Assembly (NCBI RefSeq): GCF_963259705.1
Contig: NC_081844.1
Coordinates: 22,057,715 to 22,121,714 of the forward strand
Reading direction: 5' to 3'
DNA from: Myotis daubentonii
Taxonomy: Eukaryota; Chordata; Mammalia; Chiroptera; Vespertilionidae
Length of the DNA: 64,000 bases
Shown here: piece by piece, positions 48,495-59,651 of the stretch
Layout of the letters: each line of letters starts with the position of its first letter
Numbering within the stretch: position 1 is the first letter of the stretch
The notes under the pieces: model-generated
Told to the model about the DNA's origin: nothing
Seen by the model: only the letters and a program-made list of their open reading frames with translations
Database searches by the model: none
Translations under genes and position numbers: made by a program

Positions 48495-49492
48495 TTACTT
48501 ATTTATTTTTCTTTATTGATTAAGGTATTACATATGTGTCCTTATCCCCCCCTTGCCCCCTCACCCCCACACCCATGCCCTCAACCACCTGGTGTCTGTG
48601 TCCATTGGTTAGGCTTATACGCATGCACACAAGTCCTTTGGTTGATCTCTGCCCATTACCCCACCCTCCCCTACCTTCCCTCTGAGGTTTGACTGTCTGG
48701 TCGATGCTTCTCTGTCTCTGGATCTGTTTATTTCATCAGTTTATGTTGTTTGTTATATTCCACAAATGAGTGAGATCATGTGATAATTATCTTTCTCTGA
48801 CTGGCTTATTTTGCTTAGCATAATGCTCTCCAGTTCCATCCATGCTGTTGCAAATGGTAAGAATTCCTTCTTTTTTACAGCAGCGTAGTATTCATTGTAT
48901 AGGTGTACCACAGTTTTTTAATCCACTCATCTGCTGATGGGCACTTAGGCTGTTTCCAAATCTTAGCTATGGTAAATTGTGCTGCTATGAACATAGGTGT
49001 TTCTAGTTTCCTGTGACATATTCCTAGAAGTGGGATCACTGGGTCAAACAGGAGTTCAATTTTTAGTACTCCACAGTGGCTACACCAGTCTGCAGTCCGA
49101 CCAGCAGTTGCAGGAGGGTTCCTTTTCCTCTGTATCCTTGCCAGCACTTAGCAGTTGTTGATTTGTTGATGATAGCCATTCTGACAGGAGTGAGATGGTA
49201 CTGCATTGTCGTTTTGATTTGCATCTCTCAGATGATTAGTGACTTTGAGCATGTTTTCATGTCTCTTGGCCTTCCTTTGTCTTCTTTTGAAAAGTATCTA
49301 TTTATGTCAGTTGTCCATTATTTGATTGGGTTGTTTATCTTCCTTTTGTTAAGTTTTCTGAGTTCCCTGTAAATGTTGGAGATTAAAGCTTTATCGGTGA
49401 TAACATTGGCAAATATGTTCTCCCATGCAGTGGGCTTTCTTGTTATTTTGTTGATGGTTTCTTTTTCTATACAGAAGATTCTTATTTTGATG

Positions 49493-49952
49493 CTAGAGGC
49501 CCAATGCATTAAATTCATGCACAGGATTGGGGGGAGGGTCCCTCAGCCCAGCTTGCACCCTCTCCAATCCAGGACCCCTCTGGGGATGTCTGACTTCCGG
49601 TTTAGTCCTGATCCCTGCAGTTGGTCATCCATCTTGCAATCTGGGACCACTGGCTCCTAACCACTCACCTGCCTGCCTGCTTGTTCACCCCTAACCACCT
49701 CTGTCTGCCCACCTGAGTCCCCTAAATGCCCTTCCCTGGTGGCCTGATCGTCCCTAACTGCCCTCCCCTGCCAGCCTGATTGCCCCCTAACTGCTCTTGC
49801 CTGCTGGCCTGATTGCCCCATAACTGCTCTTCCCTGTCGGCCTGATCACCTCTAACTGCCTCTGCCTCAGCCCCTGCCACCGTGACTTTGTCCGGAAGGA
49901 CATCTGGAAGATGTCTGGTCTAATTAGCATATTACCCTTTTATTAGTATAGA
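49493..49952 (-). mobile_element. HeliBat-type Helitron inside L1 ORF2
   Basis: Minus-strand 3' CTAG at 49493-49496 next to 'atgcattaaattcatgcac' (palindromic end). The 5' end TCTATACTAATAAAAGGG is at 49952. Removing it rejoins L1 ORF2 sequence. The interior has degenerate 'ctgcctgcctggcctgattg' type repeats. Confidence 0.88.
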
Positions 49953-52117
49953 TAGTCACATTTGTTTATTTTCCCTTTAGTTTCCATTGCCCTAGGAGCT
50001 GTATTGGTGAAGATATTGCTTTGGCATATGTCTGAGATTTTGCTGCCTGTGGATTTCTCTAATATTTTTATGGTTTCCCTTCTTATGTTTAAGTACTTTA
50101 TCCATTTTGAGTTTATTTTTGTGTGTAGTGTAAGTTGGTGTCTAGTTTCATTTTTTGCATGTATCTCTCCAATTTTACCAACACCAATTATTAAAGAGAC
50201 TGTTTTGACTCCATTGTATGTTCTTGCCTCCTTTGTCAAATATTAATTGAGCATAGTGGTTTGGATGGATATCTGGGTTCTCTATTCTCGTCCATTGATC
50301 TATATGTCTGTTCTTATACCAGTACAATGGCAGTTTTGAGAACAGTGGCTTTGTAATACAGCTTGATATCTGGTATTGAGATCCTTCCTACTTTGTTCTT
50401 CTTTCTAAGGATTGCTGCAGCTATACAGGGTCTTTTTTTATTCCAGATGAATTTTTGGAGAGTTTGTTCTAGATCTGTGAAATATGCCGTTGGTATTTTA
50501 ATGGGGAGTGCATTGAATCTATAGATTGCTTTGGGTAATATGCACATTTTAATGATGTTGATTCTATCAGTTCATGAACATGGTATGTTCTTCCACCTGT
50601 TTATGTCTTCCTCTATCTCTTTTTTTTTTAGTATCCTGTAGTTTTCTGAGTACAGGACTTTTACCTCCTAAGTTAAGTTTATTCCTAGGTATCTTAATTT
50701 TTTTGGTGCAATGGTAAATGGGATTGTTTTTTAAGTCTCTCTTTCTGTAAGTTCATTATTGGTGTATAAAAATGCCATAGATTTCTTGGCATTAATTTTG
50801 TATTCTGCTACATTGCCAAATTCCTTTATTAAATCTAATAATTTTTTGATGTAGTCTTTAGGGTTTTCTATGTACAGTATCAAGTCATCTCTGAATAATG
50901 ACAGTTTTACTTCTTCTTTTCCAGTTTGGATACCTTTTATTTCTTCTTCTTCACTAATTGCTATGGCTAGCACTTCTAGTACTATGTTGAACAGGAGTCA
51001 TGAAAGTGGGCATCCCTGTCTTGTTCCTGTTCATAGGTGAAATAGTTTTAGTTTCTGCCCATTGAGTATGATGTTGGCTGTAGGTTTTTTTATGTTGAGG
51101 TATGATCCCTCTATTCCCATTTTGCTGAGGGTTTTTATCAAGAAAGGGTGTTGGATTTTGTCAAATGCTTTTTCTGTATCAATTGATATGACTATGTGAT
51201 TTTTATCTTTCAATTTCTTTATGTGATGTATCACATTTATTGATTCGTGGATATTGTGCCTTCCTTGCATCCCCTGGATAAATCCTACTTGGTCATGGTG
51301 TATGATCTTTCTGATATAATGCTGGATCCTATTTGCTAGAATTTTGTTGAGGATTTTGGCATCTATGTTCATGAGGGATATTGGCCTGTAATTCTCTTTC
51401 ATTGTGTTGTCTTTATCTGGTTTTGGTATTAGAGTAATGTTGGCTTCATAGAATGAGCTTGGAAGTGTTCCTTCCTCTTAAATTTTTTGGAATAGTATGA
51501 GGAGGATAGGTTTTAGTTCTTTGAATGTTTGGTAAAACTCTCCTGTGAAGCTGTCTGGCCCCAGTCTTTTGTTTGCTGGAAGATTTTTGATGACTGCTTC
51601 AATTTCCTCCATAGTTATTGGCCTATTGAAATTTTTAGGATCTTCCTGATTGAGTTTTGAAAGGTTTTATTTTTCTAGGAATATGTCCATTTCCTCTAGG
51701 TTGTCTAGTTTGTGGGAATAGAGTTGTTCATAGTATTTTTTGACAATCCTTTGTATTTCTGTGTGTTGTTTTGTTATTTTGCTGCTTTCATTTCTGATTT
51801 TGTTTATTTGGGTCCTCTCTCTTTGCTTCTCGGCAAGCCTGGCTAGAGGTTCATCACTCCTGTTTATCCTTTCAAAGAACCAGCTCTTGATTTCATTGAT
51901 CTTTTGAATTGTTTTTTTGGTCTCTATGTCATTTATTTCTGCTCTGATCTTTATTATCTTCTTCCTTCTGCTCACTCTGTGCTTTTCTTGGTGCTCTCTT
52001 CCTAATTCTTTAAGTTGTACAGTTAGATGATTTGTTACCATTTTTTCTTGTTTTTTTGAGGTAGGCTTGTAAAGCTATAAACTTTCCTCAGGACTGGTCT
52101 TACTGTATCCCTTAGTT

Positions 52118-52340
52118 CAGCGGTTCTCAACCTGTGGATTGCAACCCCTTTGGGGGTTGAACGACCCTTTCACAGGGGTTGCCTAAGACCATCGGAAAAC
52201 ACATATATAGTTACATATTGTTTTTTTGATTAATCATTATGCTTTAATTATGTTCAATTTGTAACAATGAAATTGGGGGTCACCACAACATGAGGAACTG
52301 TATTAAAGGGTTGCAGCATTAGGAAGGTTGAGAACCACTG
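52118..52340 (-). mobile_element. SPIN-type hAT element inside the L1
   Basis: Ends CAGCGGTTCTCAACC and GGTTGAGAACCACTG, flanked by ccttagtt (52110-52117) and ccttagat (52341-52348). It is in the opposite orientation to the other two SPIN copies and somewhat shorter. It postdates the host L1. Confidence 0.9.
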
Positions 52341-54120
52341 CCTTAGATTTTAGATTGTTGTATTTTCATTGTCATTTGTTTCCAGGATGTTTCTAATTTC
52401 TTCCTTGATCTCTTTGGTAACCCAATCATTGTTTGATATCATGCTATTCAGCCTCCAGATGTTTAAATTTTTTTATTGTTTTCATTATAGTTTATTTATA
52501 ATATTATTCCATTGTAGTCTGAGAAGATGCTTGATCGATTTCAATCTTCTTGAATTTGGAAAGACTTTGCCTATGACCCAATATGTTGTCTATCTTTGAA
52601 AATGTCCCAAGTGCACTTGAGAAGAACGAATATTCCGTGGCTTTGGTGTGAAATGTTCTGAAGATGTCAATTAAGTCCATTTGATCTAGTGAGTCATTTA
52701 GGATTGCTGTTTTCTTGCTGATTTTTTTTTTGTCTAGAGGATTTATCCAGTAATGTCACTGGGGTATTAAAGTCCTCTACTATGATTGTATTGTTGTTGA
52801 TCTCTCCCTTGATATCTTCCAAGAGTTTTTTTTAATGTATTTGGGTGCTCCTGCATTAGATGCATATATGTTTACTAGGGTTATATCTTCTTGTTGTATC
52901 AATCCCTTTAGTATTATGAAGTGACCTTCTTTATCTCTTGTTATGGCCTTCACTTTGAGGTCTATTTTGTCAGATATAAGTATTGCTACCCCAGCTTATT
53001 TTTCATTTCCATTTTCCTGAAAGATATTTTCCCATCCCTTCACTTTCAGTCTGTGTGAGTCCCTTGTTCTGAGGTGGGTCTCTTTTAGACATTTTTTTTG
53101 TTTTGTTTTGTTTTTATCCATTCAGCCACTTGAGGTCTTTTGCTTGGAGCATTTAGTCCATTTACATTTAACGTTATTATTGATAGGTACTTGTTTGTAG
53201 CTATTTTTTAATTTTTGTGTCTGTGTTCCTTCTTCCCTTTTTATTTCTTCTTTTCACACCAGTCCCTTTAGCATTTCTTACATGGCTGACTTGGTAGTGG
53301 TAAACTCCATTAGCCTTTTTTGTTCTGTGAAGCTGCTTATTTCCTCTTCAATTTTGAATTATAGCCTTGCTAGATAGAGTATTCTTTGATTCAGTCCCTT
53401 GCTTTGAATAACTTTGTAAATTTCCTTCCATTTCTTTCTGGCCTGATGTATTTCTGTTGAGGAATCATTTGATAATCTAGTGGGAGACCCCTTGTATGTA
53501 AATTTCTGTCTCTCTCTTGCAGCCTTTAAGATTCTCTCTTTGTCCTGAATGTTTGCCATTGTAATTACGATGTGTCTTGGTGTGGGTCTTTTCGGGTTCA
53601 TACTGTTTGGGACTTCTGTGCTTGTGTGCCTTTTTTCTTCCCCATATCAGGGAAGTTTTCTGATATTATTTCTTCCAATAGGTTTTCTAACCATTGTTCC
53701 TCTTTCTGTTGTTCTGGCACCCCTATTATTCATATGTTGTTTCGTTTCATGTTTTCCCAAAGCTCCCTTAGGCTCTCCTTCTGTCTTTTAATTTTTTTCT
53801 CCAATTGCAGTTCAGTTTGGGTGTGTTTTGCTTCCCTGTCTTCTAATTCGCTAATTCGGTCCTCCACTTCTCCTAGTCTACTGTTGAAACTTTCCATGGT
53901 GTTTTCTTTTGCAGCTATTTCACTCTTTTTTACTTCTTTATTTTTACATAAGTTGTTGATTTTTTCATCCATCCAGTTTATGCACTGTAGGAACCTTATT
54001 CTTAATTCTTTTTCTGACATATTGCATGCCTCCATTTCACTTAGCTGCTTTTCTGATGATTCCTCCTTTTCTTTCCTTTGGGTGTTTCTTTGTTTCCCCA
54101 TTTTTGCCCTCACCAAAGGA

Positions 54121-54745
54121 TCTAGGTGTTGAGTTGTGTGGGGGCTGCTCCTCGGGCTGCAGTGGCTCCTTGGGATGTGTCTGCTCCTCGGGCAATTGCA
54201 GCAGCGGGTGTTCCTCAGTTGGCGGTGGCTCCTCTGGTGGGCTCTGCTTGCAGCAGTGATGGCTCCTTTGACTGGTGGGGGCAGGCTGCTTGTGCAGCTG
54301 CTGCTCCTCAGATGGGGGTGGGCTGCTCATGAGGCTGCTCCTCCTTGGATGCAGGGGGGTGGGTTGTGAGTGGCTGCTTTTCCTCAGAAGGGGGCAGGTT
54401 CCACATGACTGTTGCTCCTTGGAGAGGTGCAGGCTGTGTAAAGCTGATGCGCCTTGGACGGTTGCGGCCTGCTCACATGACTGCTGCTCTTCAGACAGGT
54501 TTGTGTTTCTCACGCAGCTGCTGCTCCTCAGATGCGGGCAGGTTGCTCACAGGGCTGCTGCTCCTCCAACGGGGGCGGGCTGCTTGCAGAACTGCTGCTC
54601 CTTGGATGGGGGTGGGCTGCTCATGCAGTTGCTGCTCCTTGGACGGGGGAAGGCTGTTCACATGGCTGCCGCCCCTCAGACGGGTGCGAGCTGCACATGA
54701 CTGCTGTTCCTCGAATGGTGGTGGGCTTTCCATGTCTGAGGTCTT
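54121..54745. repeat. GC-rich tandem repeat at the L1 5' end
   Basis: About 600 bp of degenerate units of roughly 30-45 bp built on 'gctgctcctcagatgggggt' and 'gggctgctcacatg', ending where shared flank resumes near 54756. It lies directly upstream of the L1 ORF1 start, so it most likely belongs to the L1 5'UTR. Several frames on both strands stay open through it because of the repeat composition. Confidence 0.8.
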
Positions 54746-54755
54746 CTGCTTATTG

Positions 54756-55143
54756 TGCACCATATCTAGTTATATACAAATGCACCCTCTCATCATGTAC
54801 TCTTAGTTTATGGCTTCTTTAATTCAACAAATTGTACATTTAAAATATGTGCAGTTTGCTTAATGTAATTATATTCCAATAAATTAGTTAGAATTAAAAA
54901 TTCTAGTGATGTATACTCTCAGATCAAGAGCACAGGTGGCTAAGACACAGCAGACAATGGTGGGAAGTCATTCTTATAAATGGAAGAAAGCAAGGTTTCA
55001 GATATAAGTATAGGTAGTATGGTATTAAAGCAATTCACATTTCATAAACTATTTTTAACATAAACTATAAGGTCAATATACACACATATATGTATTAAAC
55101 ATCACATATTGGTTGATGAAAGAAATGCAATACAGATGCATGA
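54756..55143. other. Shared OR 3' flank (block 5)
   Basis: Homologous to 5797-6040 joined to 7363-7535 of block 1. It gives the uninterrupted right edge for the L1 insertion. No gene seen. Confidence 0.6.
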
Positions 55144-55163
55144 AACATCTTGAAAGAGCTTTA

Positions 55164-57110
55164 TTTTTTAATTAAATCTTTATTGTTCAGATTATTACAT
55201 TTGTTCCTCTTCCCCCCCCCATAACTCCCCTCCTCCCAGTTCCCGCCCCACCGTCCGCCCTCACTCCCCACCCACTGTCCTCTTCCATAGGTGCACGATT
55301 TTTGTCCAGTCTCTTTCCGCATCTCCCACACCCCTTTCCCCCCCCCAAGAATAGTCAGTCCATTCCCTTTCTATGTCCCTGATTCTATTATGATCACCAG
55401 ATTATTTATTCACTTGATTCTTAGATTCACTTGTTGATAGATGCATATTTGTTGTTCATAATTTGTATCTTTACCTTTTTCTTCTTCTTCCTCTTCATAA
55501 AGGATATCTTTTACCATTTCATATAATACTGGTTTGGTGGTGATGAACTCCTTTAGCTTTTCCTTATCTGTGAAGCTCTTTATCTGACCTTCCGTTCTGA
55601 ATGATAGCTTTGCTGGATAAAGTAATCTTGGTTGTAGGTTCTTGGCATTCATCACTTTGAATATTTCTTGCCATTCCCTTCTGGCCTGCAACGTTTCTGT
55701 TGAGAAATCAGCTGACAGTCGTATGGGTATTCCCTTGTAGGTAACTGAGTTTCTTTCTCTTGCTGCTTTTAAGATTCTCTCTTTATCTTTTGCTCTTGGC
55801 ATTTTAATTATGATGTGTCTTGGTGTGGTGCTCTTTGGATTCCTTTTGTTTGGGGTTCTCTGCGCTTCCTGGACCTGTAAGTCTATTTCTTTCACCAGGT
55901 AGGGGAAGTTTTCTGTCATTATTTCTTCAAATAGGTTTTCAATATCTTGATCTCTCTCATCTTCTGGAACCCCTATAATTCTGATATTGGTACGCTTGAA
56001 GCTGTCCCAGAGGCTCCTTACACTCTCTTAGTATTTTCGGATTCTTTTTTCATTTTGCTTTTCCAGTTGGGTGTTTTTTGCTTCTTCGCGTTTTGAATCT
56101 TTGACTTGATTCTTGTGCTCCTCTGGTCTGCTGTTGGGTGTCTGTATAATATTCTTTATTTCAGTCAGTGTATGCTTAATTTCTAGTTGGTTCTTTATCA
56201 CAACATGGAGGGTCTCATTAGATTTCTTGAGGATCTCATTACATTTATCGGCGGTCTCACCAGTCTTTTCGAGGACCTTACTAAGTTTATCGGCAGCTTC
56301 TAGACAGTTCTTGAGAGACCTTAAAAGTGTGGTTTTGAGCTCTATATCTTCCATTTCTGACATTTGCGTCCTGTTTCTTTGTCTCCACATTTTTTTTATC
56401 TTTTCTTGGTGCATCCCCTAGTGGTCTTTGTGCGCAGTCTTGTAGTTAAGCCTTGATTGTTGTCGGTAATACCAGGGGAGATTTGACCTCCAGGCTAACT
56501 GGCTATGAGAGTCAGCTGTGTCTGCAGTGGGAGAGCTTCTGTGCTGGATCTCTAGGGTGGTGCTAATCTAGCCTTTGCCTGAGGCTATCCGGCAAATGGC
56601 TCTGCGCAGGGCTTGGGCAAGGCGGGTCCCCAGGGATCTACAGGGCAGGCAAAGCAAGCAGTTATGGCTGTTCTCAGTTCCGTCCCTAGGGGCTCTGCCT
56701 CTCAGAGTCCCAGCAACCACTGCAAACCTCGGAGAAAAAGCTGCCTTCGAGTTCCGACCGAAGCCAGACAGTCCCACTTTTCCCGTTTGAGTCTGGGTCC
56801 CCACAGACTCGCCTGGATCTGGAGCTCAGAGTTTGAAACTCCCTCCTGATTGAAAACAACAACCGCGCCCTCCGCCGCCAGCCCGCTCCGCGCTCGCACT
56901 CCGCACCTGAGTATTTCACTTCAGCACTGCGCCTCCTCTGAGTCTGGGTATGATATTCTCTTTCCTCCTAGTTGTAGAATTTCCACTCAGCCAGCCTTCC
57001 TGTGGTTCTGGATGATGTCTGTTCTGTCCTTTAGTTATATCTCTGAAGTGGTTGTTCGAGGCAGCAATCTCCGGCGTTAACCTATGATGCCATCTTGGTT
57101 TCTCCTCCCC
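55164..57110 (-). mobile_element. Complete HAL1-like element (L1 5'UTR, ORF1, 3'UTR; no ORF2)
   Basis: A 1947-bp insertion with a perfect 20-bp target duplication (55144-55163 and 57111-57130). The paralogous single copies in other blocks (for example around 7540) confirm the site. On the minus strand it begins GGGGAGGAGAAACCAAGATG, the usual start of an L1 5'UTR. Next come a GC-rich 5'UTR (about 695 nt), an ORF1 of 334 codons (56414-55410), then a 3'UTR of about 246 nt with a G-rich tract and a short A tail. ORF2 is wholly absent. This fits the half-L1 (HAL1) design, which depends on L1 proteins in trans. An internal deletion of an ordinary L1 is the alternative. Confidence 0.9.
55410..56414 (-). 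pseudogene. L1-type ORF1 of the HAL1-like element, one premature stop
   Basis: The frame runs 334 codons from ATG at 56412-56414 to the stop at 55410, interrupted by a single TAA at 56028-56030 (codon 129). The N-terminal part (to about residue 128) is charged and coiled-coil-like. The part after the stop has the L1 ORF1 RNA-binding and C-terminal features: 'STTPRHIIIKMPRAKDKERI' and 'LSADFSTETLQARREWQEIF'. The C-terminus ends in an unusual acidic run (YEEEEEEKGKD) and a tail of about 25 residues. ORF1p forms RNA-binding trimers in the L1 particle. The near-open frame suggests a rather young copy. Confidence 0.85.
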
Positions 57111-57302
57111 AACATCTTGAAAGAGCTTTAGAAACATAATGTAGTGACTCATGATGAGTCCAGAAGAGATCAGAGCAACTTCCCACCAGACAATCCCATT
57201 TGATTATGAAGGCATTATAGTAAAACACGTGCTTTTAGGATGGCTTGTTTTGCAGAAATAGCTAATGATACAATAACAAAACTGAGAGCAATCATAATAA
57301 TA

Positions 57303-57665
57303 CTAGAGGCCCGGTGCATGAATTCGTGCACCGGTGTATTCCCTTGGCTTGGCCAGTGCTCTCTCGCAATCTGGGACCCCTTGGGGGGATGTTGAAGAGC
57401 TGGTTTTGGCCCAATCTCTGCAGGCTAGACTAAAGGACCCCATCAGTGCATGAATCTGTGCAACAGTCCCTAGTATGTGTATAAGATCTTTGGTCAATTT
57501 CTTCCTACCCTCCCCCCTCCCCACATCCCTCTGAGATTCATCAGTCTGTTCCATGTTTCCATGCCTTTGCATTGAGTGTCTGCCCCCTGGTGGTCAGTGT
57601 GTGTCATAGCTACCAGTCGAACGATCAAACAGTTGGCTGGTCTTTTAGGCTTTTATGTATATAGA
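57303..57665 (-). mobile_element. HeliBat-type Helitron with L1-like internal segment
   Basis: Minus-strand CTAG end at 57303-57306, next to the clean palindrome 'ggtgcatgaattcgtgcacc'. The 5' end TCTATATACATAAAAGCC is at 57665, between A and T. The interior has the same 'cctctgagattcatcagtct' L1-like piece as the Helitrons at 1427 and 34405. It occupies the same shared site as the block 4 Helitrons at 39100. Confidence 0.9.
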
Positions 57666-57901
57666 TGCTTTTTCCCATTTTAGGCATTTATATATATATT
57701 TGGAGAAAGCATTCATGATTACTCTGTTATTGAAGTTTTTTCAGATAATTATATTAAAAAGTAACTCCATTGAGGTTGACTGCTAGGTAACTAGGGAAAG
57801 CTGAAAGGACATGCTCTTTTTCACAAAAGTTGTTACCTGAACCACATGAGTGGACAGGAGATCAAACTCTCTAATTGGTTATCCTTTCATCATATAATGA
57901 A

Positions 57902-58364
57902 CTAGAGGCCCGTTTCAGGAAAATTCCTGCGAGAATAGGGCTTCCTGAGACTGGAGCGAAGCAGAAAAAGGGAACAAAGCCCACAGCGGCAGGCTTCACT
58001 CCCGTCTCCGCCACCTCACTCCTTCCCTTCCCCGCTGCCTCGGCTCCCTACCACGTCCTCTGCTTCACCTCCCTCCTGTGTCCGCCACCTCGCTCCCTCC
58101 CTTCCCTGTCACTTGGCTCCCTCCTGTGTCCGCTGCTTCAGCTCTGCTCCCATCTCTGCTACCTCCAATCTGTTCCCTTCTCTGCTGATTGGCTCCCTTC
58201 TGCAGTGCTTGGTTTCCTTCTACACTGTCTTCAGTCTTCGCTGGGCGCCTGTGTATGCAAATTAACCGCCATTTTTGTTGGGTTAATTTGCATACTCTTC
58301 TGGTTGGCTGGTGGGCATAGCAAAGGTACAGTCAATTAGCATCTTTGTCTTTTATTAGTGTAGA
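57902..58364 (-). mobile_element. HeliBat-type Helitron, different terminal hairpin
   Basis: Minus-strand CTAG at 57902-57905 next to the palindrome 'caggaaaattcctg', which differs from the GTGCAC-type hairpin of the other copies. The 5' end TCTACACTAATAAAAGAC is at 58364, between A and T. The interior has degenerate 'ctccctcccttccc' and 'gcctcggctccc' repeats, which keep a plus-strand frame open by chance. Confidence 0.88.
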
Positions 58365-58554
58365 TAATATTTATCTTGTTTTTCACTGCCCATTATGTGG
58401 TTATGACAAAATTTAGAAAAGAGATGTTTCATTAGAGCATTCGAGTCATATCAGTATTCAGCTCTGTCAGTTTTAAAGCAGAAACAGGAAGCAAAGTCAA
58501 GAAAGAAACCATAAATATGTTAACCAACCCTTCACCTCAATAAAAAAAAAGCAA
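58365..58554. other. OR 3' flank (block 5)
   Basis: Diverged shared flank; nothing recognised. Confidence 0.4.
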
Positions 58555-58850
58555 CTCTTGTCTTTCTCTGTCTGACATATTTCACTTAGCATAATACCTT
58601 CTGGGTTCATTCATGTTGTTGCAAATTGCATTCTTTTTAAGGCTTAGTAACATTTTATTGTATATATGTACCACCTCTTCTTTATCCATTCATCTATCAG
58701 TGAACACATAGGTTGGTTCCATATCTTGACTATTATAAACAATGCTGAAATGAACATAGGGGTGCATGTATCTTTTATTAGAGATGTTGTTTATTTCTTC
58801 AGATAAATACCAAGAAGTTGAATTCAGGGGGTTATATAAATGTATAATCA
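58555..58850 (-). repeat. Old L1 ORF2 3' fragment
   Basis: Contains 'cttagcataatacc', 'ttcattcatgttgttgcaaa', 'tttatccattcatctatcag' and 'acaatgctgaaatgaacata', which match the end of L1 ORF2 on the opposite strand in an older subfamily. Confidence 0.75.
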
Positions 58851-59202
58851 TGATATACATTTGAAACTAATATAATATTGTATATCATTTATAATTTTTT
58901 AAAAAATTTAAAGCCTTGGTATATGGACACCAGTTTTCCATACTTCAATGAATAGGTGTACAGTATGGAAAAGAAAAACATTTATAGTAATAAAATGTGT
59001 GATTAAAAATGTTGCTTCCTCATTTTTAAAGTCATCTCTGACTCTAAAATCATATTAGGTCAATCTATTTGTTCAAATGTAGATTCCACCTGCAATTATA
59101 TATTTGATAATCAATTTTTGTCAGTGCCTATAGTAGGCAGCGGGGACACCAAGCTAAATAAAAATAATAAACTAAGAGACTAGTTACAAAACTCAATAGC
59201 AT

Positions 59203-59324
59203 AGCTGTGGTTGGTGTGGCTCAGTTGGTTGGAGAGTAGTCCATACACCAAAATGTTGTGAATTTGATCTCCCTTCAGGGGTGTATGGAAGGCAACCGAT
59301 GGACATTTGTCTCTCACATTGATA

Positions 59325-59378
<54 letters not shown>

Positions 59379-59425
59379 CCCCCCCTCTAACCAATAAAAA
59401 TATATCCTTAGGTGAGGATTAAAAC
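59203..59425 (+). mobile_element. Ves-like SINE, diverged subfamily, with TC microsatellite
   Basis: Head 'tggttggtgtggctcagttg', a weak B-box-like 'gaatttgatctccc', then a long TC run (59329-59372) and an AAC-rich tail. Block 5 only. Confidence 0.8.
59329..59372. repeat. TC microsatellite
   Basis: About 20 uninterrupted CT units inside the Ves-like SINE, with one interruption at the end. Confidence 0.97.
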
Positions 59426-59651
59426 AACAACAACAACAAAAACCAGCACCATGTCAGAGTTGACATTATCAGGAAGAGCAGTTAAGTTGGTAATAATGAT
59501 GTAGAAAAGAATGACAGACCCAAAATGAAACTTGGTTTTCAAATTTTCTTCTGCAATAAAATTATATAAGTGGTCTTAATTGTCATGTGTAATTTTGTTT
59601 CCATGTGAGTAACATAATGCATGACAATTCTTTTAGGAAAACTATAGAAAA

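Larger units (their letters stand above)
48495..54120 (-). mobile_element. Near full-length L1, decayed, with nested Helitron and SPIN
   Basis: A long minus-strand L1. From 5' to 3' there are ORF1 pieces (54116-53730 with coiled-coil-like sequence; 53601-53359 with RPTPRHIVITMA), then the endonuclease region (about 53200-52350), then reverse-transcriptase pieces (51402-51031 with [11 protein letters not shown] and [14 protein letters not shown]; 50973-50731 with LFRDD, where the catalytic motif is normally FADD; 50547-50314), then the C-terminal part (49147-48875) and a C-rich 3'UTR. Many stops and shifts make it inactive. A Helitron (49493-49952) and a SPIN (52118-52340) sit inside it. Relative to the paralogs, about 260 bp of flank is missing at the insertion. 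Confidence 0.92.

Noticed and set aside
49076..49660. Plus-strand hydrophobic frames
   Set aside because: They are antisense to the L1 ORF2 C-terminus and run into a Helitron.
54037..54822. Overlapping frames of 90-158 codons on both strands
   Set aside because: They come from the GC-rich tandem repeat at the L1 5' end; the translations are repeat-derived (EEQQ and CCSS type) and match no protein family.
56568..56919. Several short frames on both strands around 56.6-56.9 kb
   Set aside because: They lie in the GC-rich 5'UTR of the HAL1-like element and match no protein family.
57875..58339. Plus-strand frame of 154 codons
   Set aside because: It runs antisense through a Helitron whose CT-rich degenerate repeats keep the frame open; low-complexity product.
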